Assembly: GCA_035715725.1 (NCBI GenBank)
Contig: DASTKT010000099.1
Coordinates: 1 to 64,000 of the forward strand
Direction: 5' to 3'
DNA: 64,000 bases
Source: JADGGV01 sp035715725
Lineage (GTDB): Bacteria; Gemmatimonadota; Gemmatimonadetes; Longimicrobiales; RSA9
This document shows positions 1-7,892 of the stretch, piece after piece; within the stretch, counting starts at the first letter, position 1; each line of letters opens with the position of its first letter. A program made the translations under genes and the position numbers. The notes below the pieces were generated by a model. It was not told where the DNA came from. It searched no databases and worked only from the letters and a program-made list of their open reading frames with translations.

Positions 1-130
1 GCGCGCCGCCGGCGCGCGGGAGGAGCATGCGGCCGACCAGCGGCTCGACGAGGAAGAGCAGCACCGAGCCGGCGAACGCGGCGGCCGCGAACGGGAGCAG
101 GGGAACGCGAGGCGGCTTCAAGGCATCCAC
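1..130 (-). CDS. N-terminal fragment of probable fused MFS/spermidine-synthase-type membrane protein
   Basis: Read on the minus strand from a GTG at 130, the first ~43 codons stay open to the window edge; an in-frame stop at 148-146 lies just upstream. The peptide has a short basic N-terminus, then a hydrophobic helix ending in LFLVEPLVGRMLLPRAGGA. That string is typical of the first transmembrane segment of the large fused MFS/spermidine-synthase membrane proteins. Only the first ~10 % of such a protein would be inside the window, so the synthase domain cannot be checked. The gene runs divergently from the permease at 478. Confidence 0.5.
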   Translation of the reverse strand, partial: MDALKPPRVPLLPFAAAAFAGSVLLFLVEPLVGRMLLPRAGGA

Positions 131-477
131 CGGGTGAGCGCAGCGTCAGCCGGCAAAGTCTGCGGCCGCCGCCCGGCGCGCCAGCCTCGCGCGGGACGGG
201 TAGCCGTGAGCCCGGCCCGGGATCATCGCCGGCGGCACACGGCCGCGGCGTGCGCCGCGCGCCGGGCCACACGCTCGTCCAGCACTCGGGCGGAGGGCTC
301 GGCGGATCGCCCCCGCGCCCTGCGCGCTCAGTGGACGCTGCCGCTCCCTCCCGCGCCCCCCGACTACCTTGACCTCCGACACGAGCCGTCCGCATCGTTG
401 TTGTCGAACGACATGGTATCCGGGAGCCGCGCCCGCGCACCTCGGGGCGGGGGACACCCGGCGGAACGGAGGGGCGG
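131..477. other. Intergenic region between divergent genes
   Basis: About 350 bases separate two divergent starts, so promoters for both are expected here. No clear -35/-10 pair or palindrome stands out. A purine-rich GGAACGGAGGGGCGG stretch sits directly before the ATG at 478 and is a plausible ribosome binding site. Confidence 0.4.
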
Positions 478-3111
478 ATGCACGCACGATTGGCTCGCCT
501 GCGGCGGCGGCTCCAGGCTCTCCGGCGCGGGAGCGCGGTGGAGCGCGAGATCGACGAGGAGATGCGCTTCCACGTGGAGCTGGAGGCGGCGGAGCTGGAG
601 CGCTCCGGGGTGCCGGCCGCGGAGGCGCGCCGGCTCGCGCTGGTCGCGTTCGGGGGGGTGGGGCGGTTCCGGGAGGCGGGGCTGGACGTGCGGCGGGTCC
701 GCTGGCTGGAGGACCTGGGGCGCGACCTGGTGCACGCGGGGCGGTCGCTGCGGCGCAGCCCGGCGTTCTCGCTGGCGGTGATCGGCACGCTGGCGCTGGG
801 GATCGGCGCGGTCGCGGTGATCTACGGCGTGGTGCACGCGGTGCTGCTGCGTCCGCTGCCGTTCCCGGAGGCGGACCGGCTGGTGACGGTCTGGACGCGG
901 TCGGCCGACGAGCCGAAGGGCGGGGTGTCGTACCCGGACTTCCTCGACTGGCGGGCGCGGGCGCGGGAATTCGACGCGCTCGGCGTCATGCGGCCGATCA
1001 GCGTGAACCTCACGGGGGTGGACCGGCCGGACCGGCTGGTGGGCGTCTACGCGAGCGCGAGCGTGTTCCGCCTCCTCGGGGCGCGCCCAGCGCTCGGCCG
1101 GCTGTTCGACGACGCGGAATCGGAGGTCGGGACGGCGCAGCCGGTCGCCGTCCTGACGTACGCGGCGTGGAAGTCGCGCTTCGGCGGCGATCCCGCGATC
1201 CTCGGCCGGACGATCACGCTGAACGGCGCGCCGATGACCGTGATCGGCGTTCTCGCGGCCCGCTTCGAGCCGCCGTACGGCGACGCGGACGTCTGGATCC
1301 CGATCGCGCTCTTCCGCAGCCTCGAGCGCGACAGCCGGACGATGATGGTGCTCGGCCGGCTGCGCGCCGGCGGGAGCGTGGCCGCCGCGCAGCAGGATCT
1401 CGCCGCCGTCGCCGCGCAGCTCGAGCGCGAGCATCCCGCGACGAACGCGGACGTCGGCGTGAGCCTGGTTCCGCTCCGGGAGGATCTGCTCGGCGACGTG
1501 CGACCGTCGCTGCTGACGCTCCTCGCCGCCGTGTTCGGCGTGCTCCTCATCGCCTGCTTCAACGTGGCGAACCTGCAGCTCACGCGCGCGGCGGCGCGGC
1601 ACACGGAGCTCTCGCTCCGCGCGGCGCTGGGGGCGGGCCGGGGCCGGATCGTGCGCCAGCTCCTCACCGAGAGCGCGGTGCTCGGGGTCGTCGGCGGCGC
1701 GCTGGGCGTGCTGCTCGCGGCCGCGTCGCTCGGGCTCGTCCGGGCCTCCGTCCCGGCTACGGTCTTCTACTTCGGCGACATCGCGCTGGATGGTCCGGTG
1801 CTCGCCTTCGCCGCGGCCGTCACGCTGGCGACCGCGATCGCGTTCGGGGTCGCGCCGGCGCTCGGCGCGAGCCGGGCCGGCCTCGGCGAGGGGCTGCGGG
1901 TGCGCGGCGCCCGCTCGGCGCGGCTCGGTGGCCGCGTCGCGCTGCGCGACGCATTCGTCGTCGCGCAGGTGTCGCTCTCGCTCGTCCTGCTCCTGTGCGC
2001 GGGGCTCCTCGTGCGTACGCTGGGCGCGCTGGCGAGCGTCGATCCCGGCTTCGATCCCTCCGGCCTGATCACGATGGAGCTGCGGCTGCCGCCGGTGAAG
2101 TACCCGACGCCGGAGCGGCAGACCGCGTTCATGGAGCGTGCGCTGGAGGAGATCCGGCGGACCCCGGGAGTCAGCGACGCCGCGCTGGCGCGGACGCTGC
2201 CGCTCAGCGGGAACTCCGCCGTCGCGTCGTACGGCGTGGACGGCGCTCCGACGCTCCCCGGCGCGCGGGCGCCCGGCGCGTTCCTGGGGACCGTGACGCC
2301 GGGGTACTTCCGCACGCTCCGGCTCCCGCTGCGGGAAGGCCGGGACTTCGACGCGCGGGACCGCGCCGACGCGCTTCCGGTGGCGATCGTCGGTGCCGCG
2401 CTGGCGCGGCGGGAATGGCCGAACGGCTCGGCGCTCGGGCACCGGATCCGCGTCGAGGGCGACACGGCGTGGCGCACGATCGTGGGCGTGGCGGCGGACG
2501 CGAAGCAGACGACGCTGGCGGAACCCCTGCGCGGGATGGTCTACACGCCGATGTCGCAGGCGCCGGGGATCTTCACGTCCGTCGTCGCGCGGACGGTCCG
2601 GCCGCCGGAGGAGATGGGCGCGGCGGTCCGGGGCGCGATCTGGCGCGTCGATCCCGACCAGCCGGTCTGGAAGATCCGCAGCATGGCCTCGCTCGTCGAT
2701 CGCGCGCTCGGACAGCCTCGCTTCACCATGCGGCTGGTCGGCGCCTTCGCCGCGCTGGCGCTCGTCCTGGCCACCATCGGCATCTACGGCGTCGTCGCCC
2801 ACATGGTGGAGACGCGCACGCGCGAGATCGGGATCCGGCTGGCGATCGGGGCGCGGAGCGCGCAGGTGCTGCGCCTCGTCGTCGCCCACGGGATGCGGCT
2901 CACCGCGCTCGCGATCGTGCTCGCGGTGCCGGTGGCGCTCTGGGCCGCGCGACTGCTGCGCGGGCAGCTGTTCGGCGTCGGCGCGCTCGATCCGTTGACG
3001 CTCGCGGCGGTTCCCGGCGTGCTGGCCGCCGCCGCGCTGCTGGCGACGTTCCTGCCGGCGAGGCGCGCGGTCCGCATCGAACCGAGCGTGGCGATCCGGT
3101 CGGCGGAGTGA
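478..3111 (+). CDS. ADOP-family duplicated ABC-transporter permease (MacB/FtsX-like)
   Basis: 877 residues. The first ~60 residues carry the charged leader typical of the acidobacterial duplicated orphan permease (ADOP) family (EIDEEMRFHVELEAAELE, then AARRLAL-like helix). There follows a transmembrane helix near 95-115, a MacB-type periplasmic core to about 340, an FtsX-like membrane block (about 345-475), a second periplasmic core and a second FtsX block ending at residue ~870. The family resembles the MacB permease of efflux or mechanotransmission ABC systems but is doubled in one chain. No ATPase gene adjoins it, which is usual for this orphan family. Function in this organism is unknown; export or envelope stress are family-based guesses. 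Confidence 0.9.
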   Translation: MHARLARLRRRLQALRRGSAVEREIDEEMRFHVELEAAELERSGVPAAEARRLALVAFGGVGRFREAGLDVRRVRWLEDLGRDLVHAGRSLRRSPAFSLAVIGTLALGIGAVAVIYGVVHAVLLRPLPFPEADRLVTVWTRSADEPKGGVSYPDFLDWRARAREFDALGVMRPISVNLTGVDRPDRLVGVYASASVFRLLGARPALGRLFDDAESEVGTAQPVAVLTYAAWKSRFGGDPAILGRTITLNGAPMTVIGVLAARFEPPYGDADVWIPIALFRSLERDSRTMMVLGRLRAGGSVAAAQQDLAAVAAQLEREHPATNADVGVSLVPLREDLLGDVRPSLLTLLAAVFGVLLIACFNVANLQLTRAAARHTELSLRAALGAGRGRIVRQLLTESAVLGVVGGALGVLLAAASLGLVRASVPATVFYFGDIALDGPVLAFAAAVTLATAIAFGVAPALGASRAGLGEGLRVRGARSARLGGRVALRDAFVVAQVSLSLVLLLCAGLLVRTLGALASVDPGFDPSGLITMELRLPPVKYPTPERQTAFMERALEEIRRTPGVSDAALARTLPLSGNSAVASYGVDGAPTLPGARAPGAFLGTVTPGYFRTLRLPLREGRDFDARDRADALPVAIVGAALARREWPNGSALGHRIRVEGDTAWRTIVGVAADAKQTTLAEPLRGMVYTPMSQAPGIFTSVVARTVRPPEEMGAAVRGAIWRVDPDQPVWKIRSMASLVDRALGQPRFTMRLVGAFAALALVLATIGIYGVVAHMVETRTREIGIRLAIGARSAQVLRLVVAHGMRLTALAIVLAVPVALWAARLLRGQLFGVGALDPLTLAAVPGVLAAAALLATFLPARRAVRIEPSVAIRSAE

Positions 3112-3330
3112 TCGGGCGCTTCCGACCGAGCGCCACCTCGAAGGCCGCCCATGTCCGCCGGGTCGGCCGGCGAAGGAGCGTCGCCCGCGAGTAGGTTGTG
3201 ACGGCGCCGCCGGGGAAGGTGCGGCGTTCATGGCGGGACCGGCTCCGAGCCCGCCGGCACCGCTGCCGTGAACCCTGCACGCATAGACGCCGAAGAGGCG
3301 CTTGCGGGGATAACGGCGATAATTCTCGTG

Positions 3331-3372
3331 AACGCCGCAAGCACCTTCGGCGGAGTCGGTGCTTGCGGCGTT
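3331..3372. terminator. Perfect 15-bp inverted repeat, possible terminator
   Basis: Arms AACGCCGCAAGCACC (3331-3345) and GGTGCTTGCGGCGTT (3358-3372) are exact reverse complements around a 12-base loop. It lies 219 bases after the permease stop and has no U-tract, so its role as a terminator is inferred from position only. Confidence 0.35.
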
Positions 3373-3377
3373 GACGG

Positions 3378-3503
3378 CATTCCTGCCGCCGGAACGCGGG
3401 CGCTTGCCGCTGGACCGCAGGCGGCTGTCCCCGAGACGCAGGCACCTGCCGCCGAGACGTGGCCGCCCGCCCTCGGAACGCCGGCGCCTGGCGCGGAGAC
3501 GAC
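3378..3503. repeat. Six degenerate 21-bp tandem repeats
   Basis: Units starting at about 3378, 3399, 3420, 3441, 3462 and 3483 follow a loose consensus GGCGCCTGCCGCCGAGACGC. The period is seven codons: read on the minus strand they give heptads such as VSAPGAG, VPRAGGH, VSAAGAC, VSGTAAC and VPAAGMP. No ribosome site or conserved partner supports translation, so it is listed as a repeat rather than a gene. Confidence 0.6.
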
Positions 3504-3620
3504 CATTGCGCCCCACCCCGCGATGCGCACCATAATGGTGTGCCGCTCATCGAGGCCTCCCCCACGTCGGCACCGGTCGAAGCCATCGATACCCTATACC
3601 CCGGATCGGAGGGCGTTCGA

Positions 3621-4412
3621 ATGCCACTTCCAGGCGAATGGGCGAACGTCGACTGGCGTCCTACCGTCATACTGCTGCCGGATACGACGGAGGGAATCCG
3701 AACGCAACCGCTGAATCGCGATAAGTATCCGCAGCACCCGCGAGGTTATTTCATGATGGCGACGACCGACCAACACGGCCAGTTGATATACTACAACGCG
3801 GCCGATGTCGGCGAGGCTGGCCCGTTGGTGTCGCAGTTCGTCTTCTGGCACGAGATGGGGCACTTCCACCTTGGTCATGTGGCTGCCGTGCCTGGCCAGA
3901 TTCTGCAAGGTGTCTCGCCGGTGCTCGGTGGTTCAGGGAATCGGGAGACGGACGCCGACCTGTTCGCCTATCACTATTGGAAGAAGCAACGGTCCATGCA
4001 CGGTATCAGGGTCATCGAAAGCGTAATCGAGTATCTCGAACGGCAAGGAAACGCACCCGGGGACGCGGAGCACCCGCCGCCACGTGACCGAGCGAACCTG
4101 CTTCGTGTTTACCTCGACAATAGCTTATGGAAGATCGTCATCCACAATGATGATACAACCAGCCCGGAGTTCGTCTATGGTGTCTTAACCGATGATTTCA
4201 AGCTGAAACGGGAATCGGCCATCGAGTTCATCACCAAGGTGGAGTCTGATGGGAAGGGTTCCATCCGGACGATCGGCGAGCCGACTTCAAGGTTGCACGC
4301 GTGGACGCACTCGATAACGAAGACGAAAGCGGAACTACTGGTGATGGACATCAGGTTGCGGGCCATGTTGGCAGGCCACTTCCAGTTCAGGTTGGAGGCG
4401 AAACCCTTGTAG
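3621..4412 (+). CDS. HExxH zinc-peptidase domain fused to ClpS-like adaptor domain
   Basis: 263 residues from the ATG at 3621, chosen because CGGAGGG lies 7-8 bases upstream; the frame is open further 5' but without similarity. Residues ~40-125 form a small gluzincin-like metallopeptidase: HEMGH at 77-81 gives two zinc ligands and the catalytic Glu, and RETDAD (108-113) offers the third ligand (E109), as in M48 or ImmA/IrrE peptidases. Residues ~169-263 match ClpS, the adaptor that hands N-degron substrates to ClpA/ClpC. S-L-W-K-I-V-I-x-NDD-x-T-x-x-EFV is followed by the VL...F...A......V...GK pattern. N176 and D177 align with the amino-group-binding pair of ClpS. The gatekeeper Met is Pro (P182) and the pocket His is Glu (E208). 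There is a ~10-residue insertion after GKG. Its G+C is clearly lower than the flanks, suggesting transfer. The combination of domains is visible; recognition-coupled proteolysis is inference. Confidence 0.8.
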   Translation: MPLPGEWANVDWRPTVILLPDTTEGIRTQPLNRDKYPQHPRGYFMMATTDQHGQLIYYNAADVGEAGPLVSQFVFWHEMGHFHLGHVAAVPGQILQGVSPVLGGSGNRETDADLFAYHYWKKQRSMHGIRVIESVIEYLERQGNAPGDAEHPPPRDRANLLRVYLDNSLWKIVIHNDDTTSPEFVYGVLTDDFKLKRESAIEFITKVESDGKGSIRTIGEPTSRLHAWTHSITKTKAELLVMDIRLRAMLAGHFQFRLEAKPL

Positions 4413-4634
4413 AGGGAGTTGCCGTGCCGCGGAACGCTCCCGGCGCGCGCATCGCCGGCGGGGCATCGTTCCGCTGAGATCGCCCAGGGGAGTCGGCCGC
4501 CACCTCCGTTGCGGCCTGAGCCGGTCGACGGAAGTCGTGCAGGCTGACAACCGAACTCCTGCGGCGAGCGGGCGACGAACTCCCGTAGCCTGGCGGTGAT
4601 TTCAGCTCCGCGTCGCGCAGCCACCTGCAACCAA

Positions 4635-4680
4635 ACGCACGAGCCCCCGGGCGCTGGACAGCGCCCGGGGGCTCGTGCGT
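4635..4680. terminator. Perfect 20-bp stem-loop, probable terminator
   Basis: ACGCACGAGCCCCCGGGCGC (4635-4654) pairs without mismatch with 4661-4680 across a six-base loop TGGACA. There is no U-tract. It closes the low-GC peptidase/ClpS region on the right and could act in both directions, or be an extragenic palindromic element. Confidence 0.6.
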
Positions 4681-4776
4681 TGCTACAGAGAATCGCGGAC
4701 CATCACGGCGCAGAACGTGGACGACCCGCCGCGCGCAGCGCGGCTGTGCGCCGAACTCGGGATCCTGAAACCGCGA

Positions 4777-4803
4777 ACCGATTGAACGTATTCCTCAATC
4801 GGT
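4777..4803. promoter_or_regulatory. Inverted repeat upstream of SusC/SusD genes
   Basis: ACCGATTGA (4777-4785) and TCAATCGGT (4795-4803) are exact reverse complements around nine bases. The site is 168 bases before the SusC start in an AT-richer stretch, so it could bind a regulator of the uptake pair. No matching regulator gene is adjacent. Confidence 0.35.
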
Positions 4804-4970
4804 CGGCGGCGATCGGGCATGGTCCGTGACAACCCGAGTCATGGCCGCTCCAGACCGTACTCTCCGAACGACATAACCAGCTTCGCCGCGTCGCCGAACC
4901 CGGACTTGCAGTGTCCGTTGTCAGGTGAGTCTCCGTGTGTGCCGTTTTCTCTCACCCCGGAGGTATTCCA

Positions 4971-7877
4971 ATGAGGCGAACTGCTCCCCTGGTGGTCGGC
5001 GTGGCCGCCGCGGCGGCCCTGCTCGCGAGCGGCGCGGCGCCGCTCTCCGCCAGCGCTCCGGTCCGGCTCCTGTGGCGGCAGCAACAGGGACCGGGTCGCG
5101 TCGTCGGGCGCGTAGTCGACGCGCGGACGCAGTTTCCGCTCCCGTCGGTGCAGGTCTACGTGGTCGGCACGCAGATCGGGACGGTGACGAACGCGGATGG
5201 CGGCTTCGCGCTCTCGGGGGTGGCCGCGGGCTCGCACGAGCTGCGCGCGGAGCGGATCGGCTACCGCACCGTGACGCGGGCGGTGGTGGTCGCGGCCACG
5301 GGGGTGACGAACGTGGAGCTCACGCTGGCCGAGGAAGCGCTCGCGCTGGAGCAGGTGGTGGTGACCGGGACGGGCGGGCGGGCGCGCCGGCGCGAGGTGG
5401 GGAACTCGATCACGCAGATCAACCTGGCCTCCGTGGCGGAGCCGGCGAAGAGCACGGAGGACCTGCTCCAGGCCCGGACGCCGGGGATGACGGTGGACTT
5501 CGGCGGAGCGACGATCGGCCAGGGCGCCGCCATCCGGCTGCGCGGCAACGTCTCGATGACGCAGAGCAATCAGCCGCTCGTCTACGTCGACGGGGTGCGC
5601 CAGACGGCGAACAACTATCCGCGCAACGTCTCCGCGGGCGGGAGCACGTTCAACGCGGCGCAGGTGGAGGCGAGCCCGCTCGCCGACATCAACCCGGCGG
5701 ACATCGAGCGGATCGAGGTGATCAAGGGCGCGGCGGCGGCGACGCTGTACGGCACGGAGGCGGCCGCGGGGGTGATCCAGATCTTCACGAAGCGCGGCAC
5801 GGCGGGGAAGACCACGTTCAACTTCCAGACCGACCAGGGGATCAACTGGATCCGGCCGTACGGCTCGGACGTCCGGCCGCTGCTGAACATGGAGCCGTGG
5901 CTGAAGAAGGCGTACGGCCACAAGGAATCGCTCTCGATCTCGGGCGGGGCCACGCAGATCCAGTACTTCCTCTCGGGCGCCTTCGAGGACCGCGACGGCG
6001 TGCTGCCGCAGGACCACGAGCGGCGCTACAGCACGCGCGGGAACGTGACGCTGCACCCGTCGGACAACTTCGAGGTCGACTGGACCGGCTTCCTGAGCAA
6101 GGACAACCTGGCGATGTCGCCGGACGGGAACGGGGGCGAGTCGATCTTCTTCAACGTCTACCGCTCGCCGGTGACCTCGCTCGGCGAGGCGACGCCGGAG
6201 AGCATCGCGAAGCTGCTCCAGCGCACGACCACGCAGACGGACGACCGCGTGATCGTCGGGACGACCGCGCGCTGGCTCCCCTTCAGCTGGATGTCGCACA
6301 AGCTCACGGTGGGCTACGACCGGGCGGCCGAGTCGGGCGAGGTCTTCCACCCGTACGGCTTCATCTTCCAGAAGTCGGGCGACATCTCCGAGGTGAAGTG
6401 GGAGAGCGAGACGGTCACGCTCGACTACGCGGGGAACGCGGACGCCAAGCTGACGAGCGAGCTGAAGGCGACGTTCTCCCTGGGCGGGCAGCTGACCCGC
6501 ACGGCCACCTCCGCGGTGGACGGCTTCGGCCGCGGGCTGCCGGGGCCGGGGAAGCAGACGCTCTCCCGGGCGGCGGAGCGCTTCGTCTTCTCGAACGGCC
6601 AGGAGGTGAAGACCGGCGGCTTCCTGCTCCAGGGCCTCTTCGCCTACAAGGACCGCTACTTCCTGACCGGCGGGATGCGGGTCGACGGGAGCAGCGCGTT
6701 CGGCAGCGACTTCGGGCTCCAGACCTACCCGAAGCTGTCCGCCTCGTACGTGATCTCCGACGAGTCGTTCTGGCCACGCGCCTTCGGCACCGCGAAGCTG
6801 CGCGCCGCCTACGGCTTCGCGGGGCGGGCGCCGGGCGTCTTCGACGCGGTGCGCACCTGGAACGCCGGCGCGTTCGCCGGGCAGACGGCGTTCCTCCCGT
6901 CCAACCTCGGCAACCCGAAGCTCGGCCCGGAGAAGAGCGGCGAGCTGGAGGTCGGCGTCGACGCCGCCGCGCTGGAGGACCGGCTGCGGCTCGAGTTCAC
7001 CTACTACCACCGCCACACGATCGACGCGCTCTTCGCCGTGCCGCAGCCGGCGTCGAACGGCTTCCTCGGCTCCCAGCTCGAGAACGTGGGCGAGCTGTCG
7101 GCGAGCGGGATCGAGGCCTCGATCGACGGCACGCTGCTGCGCCGGAGCTGGCTGGCGTGGGACCTGGGCACGACGGTCTCCACGACGCACTCGAAGGTGC
7201 TCGGCACCGGCGGCGCGACCTTCTACAACATCGTCCCGGGGCAGCCGGCGCCGGTCTGGCGCGGTGCCAAGGTGACGAACAGGGACGAGTTCGCCGATCC
7301 GAAGTACGAGATCGACGCCTTCTTCGGCCCCTCGCTCCCGACGGTGATCGTGGCGCCGTTCACCACGATCAGGCTGCCGCGCGGCCTGCTCCTGACGGCG
7401 CGCGGCGAGTACCAGGGCGGCGCCTGGGGCGAGGACTTCCCCTCGCGGCTCGTGGCGCAGCGCGGCCCGGTCGGCGCGCTGGGGTGCGACGACGTCTACA
7501 AGATCGTGCCGTGGGCCTCGTACAAGGGCCCGGGCGACCCGAACGCGCCCGCCGCGATCAGCCAGGTGCGCGCGCTCGACCGCGCCCGCTGCTACAAGAA
7601 CGCGCGCCCGGACGTGTGGCTCATGCCGCTCGACTTCTTCAAGCTGCGCGAGGTGACGGCGCAGGTGCCGCTGCCGACGCGGCTCATCCCGCGGGCGACG
7701 AGCGCCTTCGCCAGCATCTCGTTCCACAACCTCTGGCGCTGGACGAACAAGGAGTTCGCCTCGTTCGACCCCGAGCTGATCGGGAACCGCGACAACGTGA
7801 ACAACCTGCTCTCCGACTTCACGGACCAGCTCCCGCCGCCGGCGACGGCGACCTTCTCGCTCAAGCTCACCTTCTGA
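4971..7877 (+). CDS. SusC/RagA-family TonB-linked outer-membrane transporter
   Basis: 968 residues from the ATG at 4971, chosen over an upstream in-frame start because CCCGGAGGT lies 7-11 bases before it and the product then begins with a signal peptide (MRRTAPLVVGVAAAAALLAS). Residues ~40-120 are a carboxypeptidase-regulatory-like domain (GRVVGRVVDARTQFPLPSVQ...), followed by a TonB-box-like EEALALEQVVVTG. The plug follows (AKSTEDLLQARTPGMTV, RGNVSMTQSNQPLVYVDGVR, NPADIERIEVIKGAAAATL), then a beta-barrel ending in a C-terminal ATFSLKLTF. SusC proteins form the barrel of outer-membrane importers whose lid is a SusD lipoprotein, here the next gene 15 bases downstream. The substrate cannot be told: no glycosidase or peptidase gene adjoins. 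Confidence 0.93.
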   Translation: MRRTAPLVVGVAAAAALLASGAAPLSASAPVRLLWRQQQGPGRVVGRVVDARTQFPLPSVQVYVVGTQIGTVTNADGGFALSGVAAGSHELRAERIGYRTVTRAVVVAATGVTNVELTLAEEALALEQVVVTGTGGRARRREVGNSITQINLASVAEPAKSTEDLLQARTPGMTVDFGGATIGQGAAIRLRGNVSMTQSNQPLVYVDGVRQTANNYPRNVSAGGSTFNAAQVEASPLADINPADIERIEVIKGAAAATLYGTEAAAGVIQIFTKRGTAGKTTFNFQTDQGINWIRPYGSDVRPLLNMEPWLKKAYGHKESLSISGGATQIQYFLSGAFEDRDGVLPQDHERRYSTRGNVTLHPSDNFEVDWTGFLSKDNLAMSPDGNGGESIFFNVYRSPVTSLGEATPESIAKLLQRTTTQTDDRVIVGTTARWLPFSWMSHKLTVGYDRAAESGEVFHPYGFIFQKSGDISEVKWESETVTLDYAGNADAKLTSELKATFSLGGQLTRTATSAVDGFGRGLPGPGKQTLSRAAERFVFSNGQEVKTGGFLLQGLFAYKDRYFLTGGMRVDGSSAFGSDFGLQTYPKLSASYVISDESFWPRAFGTAKLRAAYGFAGRAPGVFDAVRTWNAGAFAGQTAFLPSNLGNPKLGPEKSGELEVGVDAAALEDRLRLEFTYYHRHTIDALFAVPQPASNGFLGSQLENVGELSASGIEASIDGTLLRRSWLAWDLGTTVSTTHSKVLGTGGATFYNIVPGQPAPVWRGAKVTNRDEFADPKYEIDAFFGPSLPTVIVAPFTTIRLPRGLLLTARGEYQGGAWGEDFPSRLVAQRGPVGALGCDDVYKIVPWASYKGPGDPNAPAAISQVRALDRARCYKNARPDVWLMPLDFFKLREVTAQVPLPTRLIPRATSAFASISFHNLWRWTNKEFASFDPELIGNRDNVNNLLSDFTDQLPPPATATFSLKLTF

Positions 7878-7892
7878 CCGAGGGAGGACGAC

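Larger units (their letters stand above)
3112..3620. other. Intergenic region with hairpin and degenerate 21-bp repeats
   Basis: This 509-base gap lies between the permease and the low-GC peptidase/ClpS gene. It holds a perfect 15-bp stem hairpin (3331-3372) and about six degenerate 21-bp tandem units (3378-3503). Open frames exist in it but show no recognisable protein. The base composition drops toward 3621, marking the left side of an apparently transferred segment. Confidence 0.5.
4413..4970. other. Intergenic region with hairpin and inverted repeat before susC-like gene
   Basis: This 558-base gap carries a perfect 20-bp-stem palindrome (4635-4680), a 9-bp inverted repeat (4777-4803) and GGAGG at 4960-4964, the ribosome site for the SusC-like gene. 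A minus-strand peptide near 4529-4630 contains SPQEFG, reminiscent of IS630-type transposase N-termini, but is too short to call. The rest shows nothing recognisable. Confidence 0.5.

Noticed and set aside
364..3516. 1050-residue minus-strand ORF antisense to the ADOP permease
   Set aside because: Arg/Pro/Gly-rich composition with no domains; a typical shadow frame of a high-GC gene whose plus-strand frame has clear ADOP motifs.
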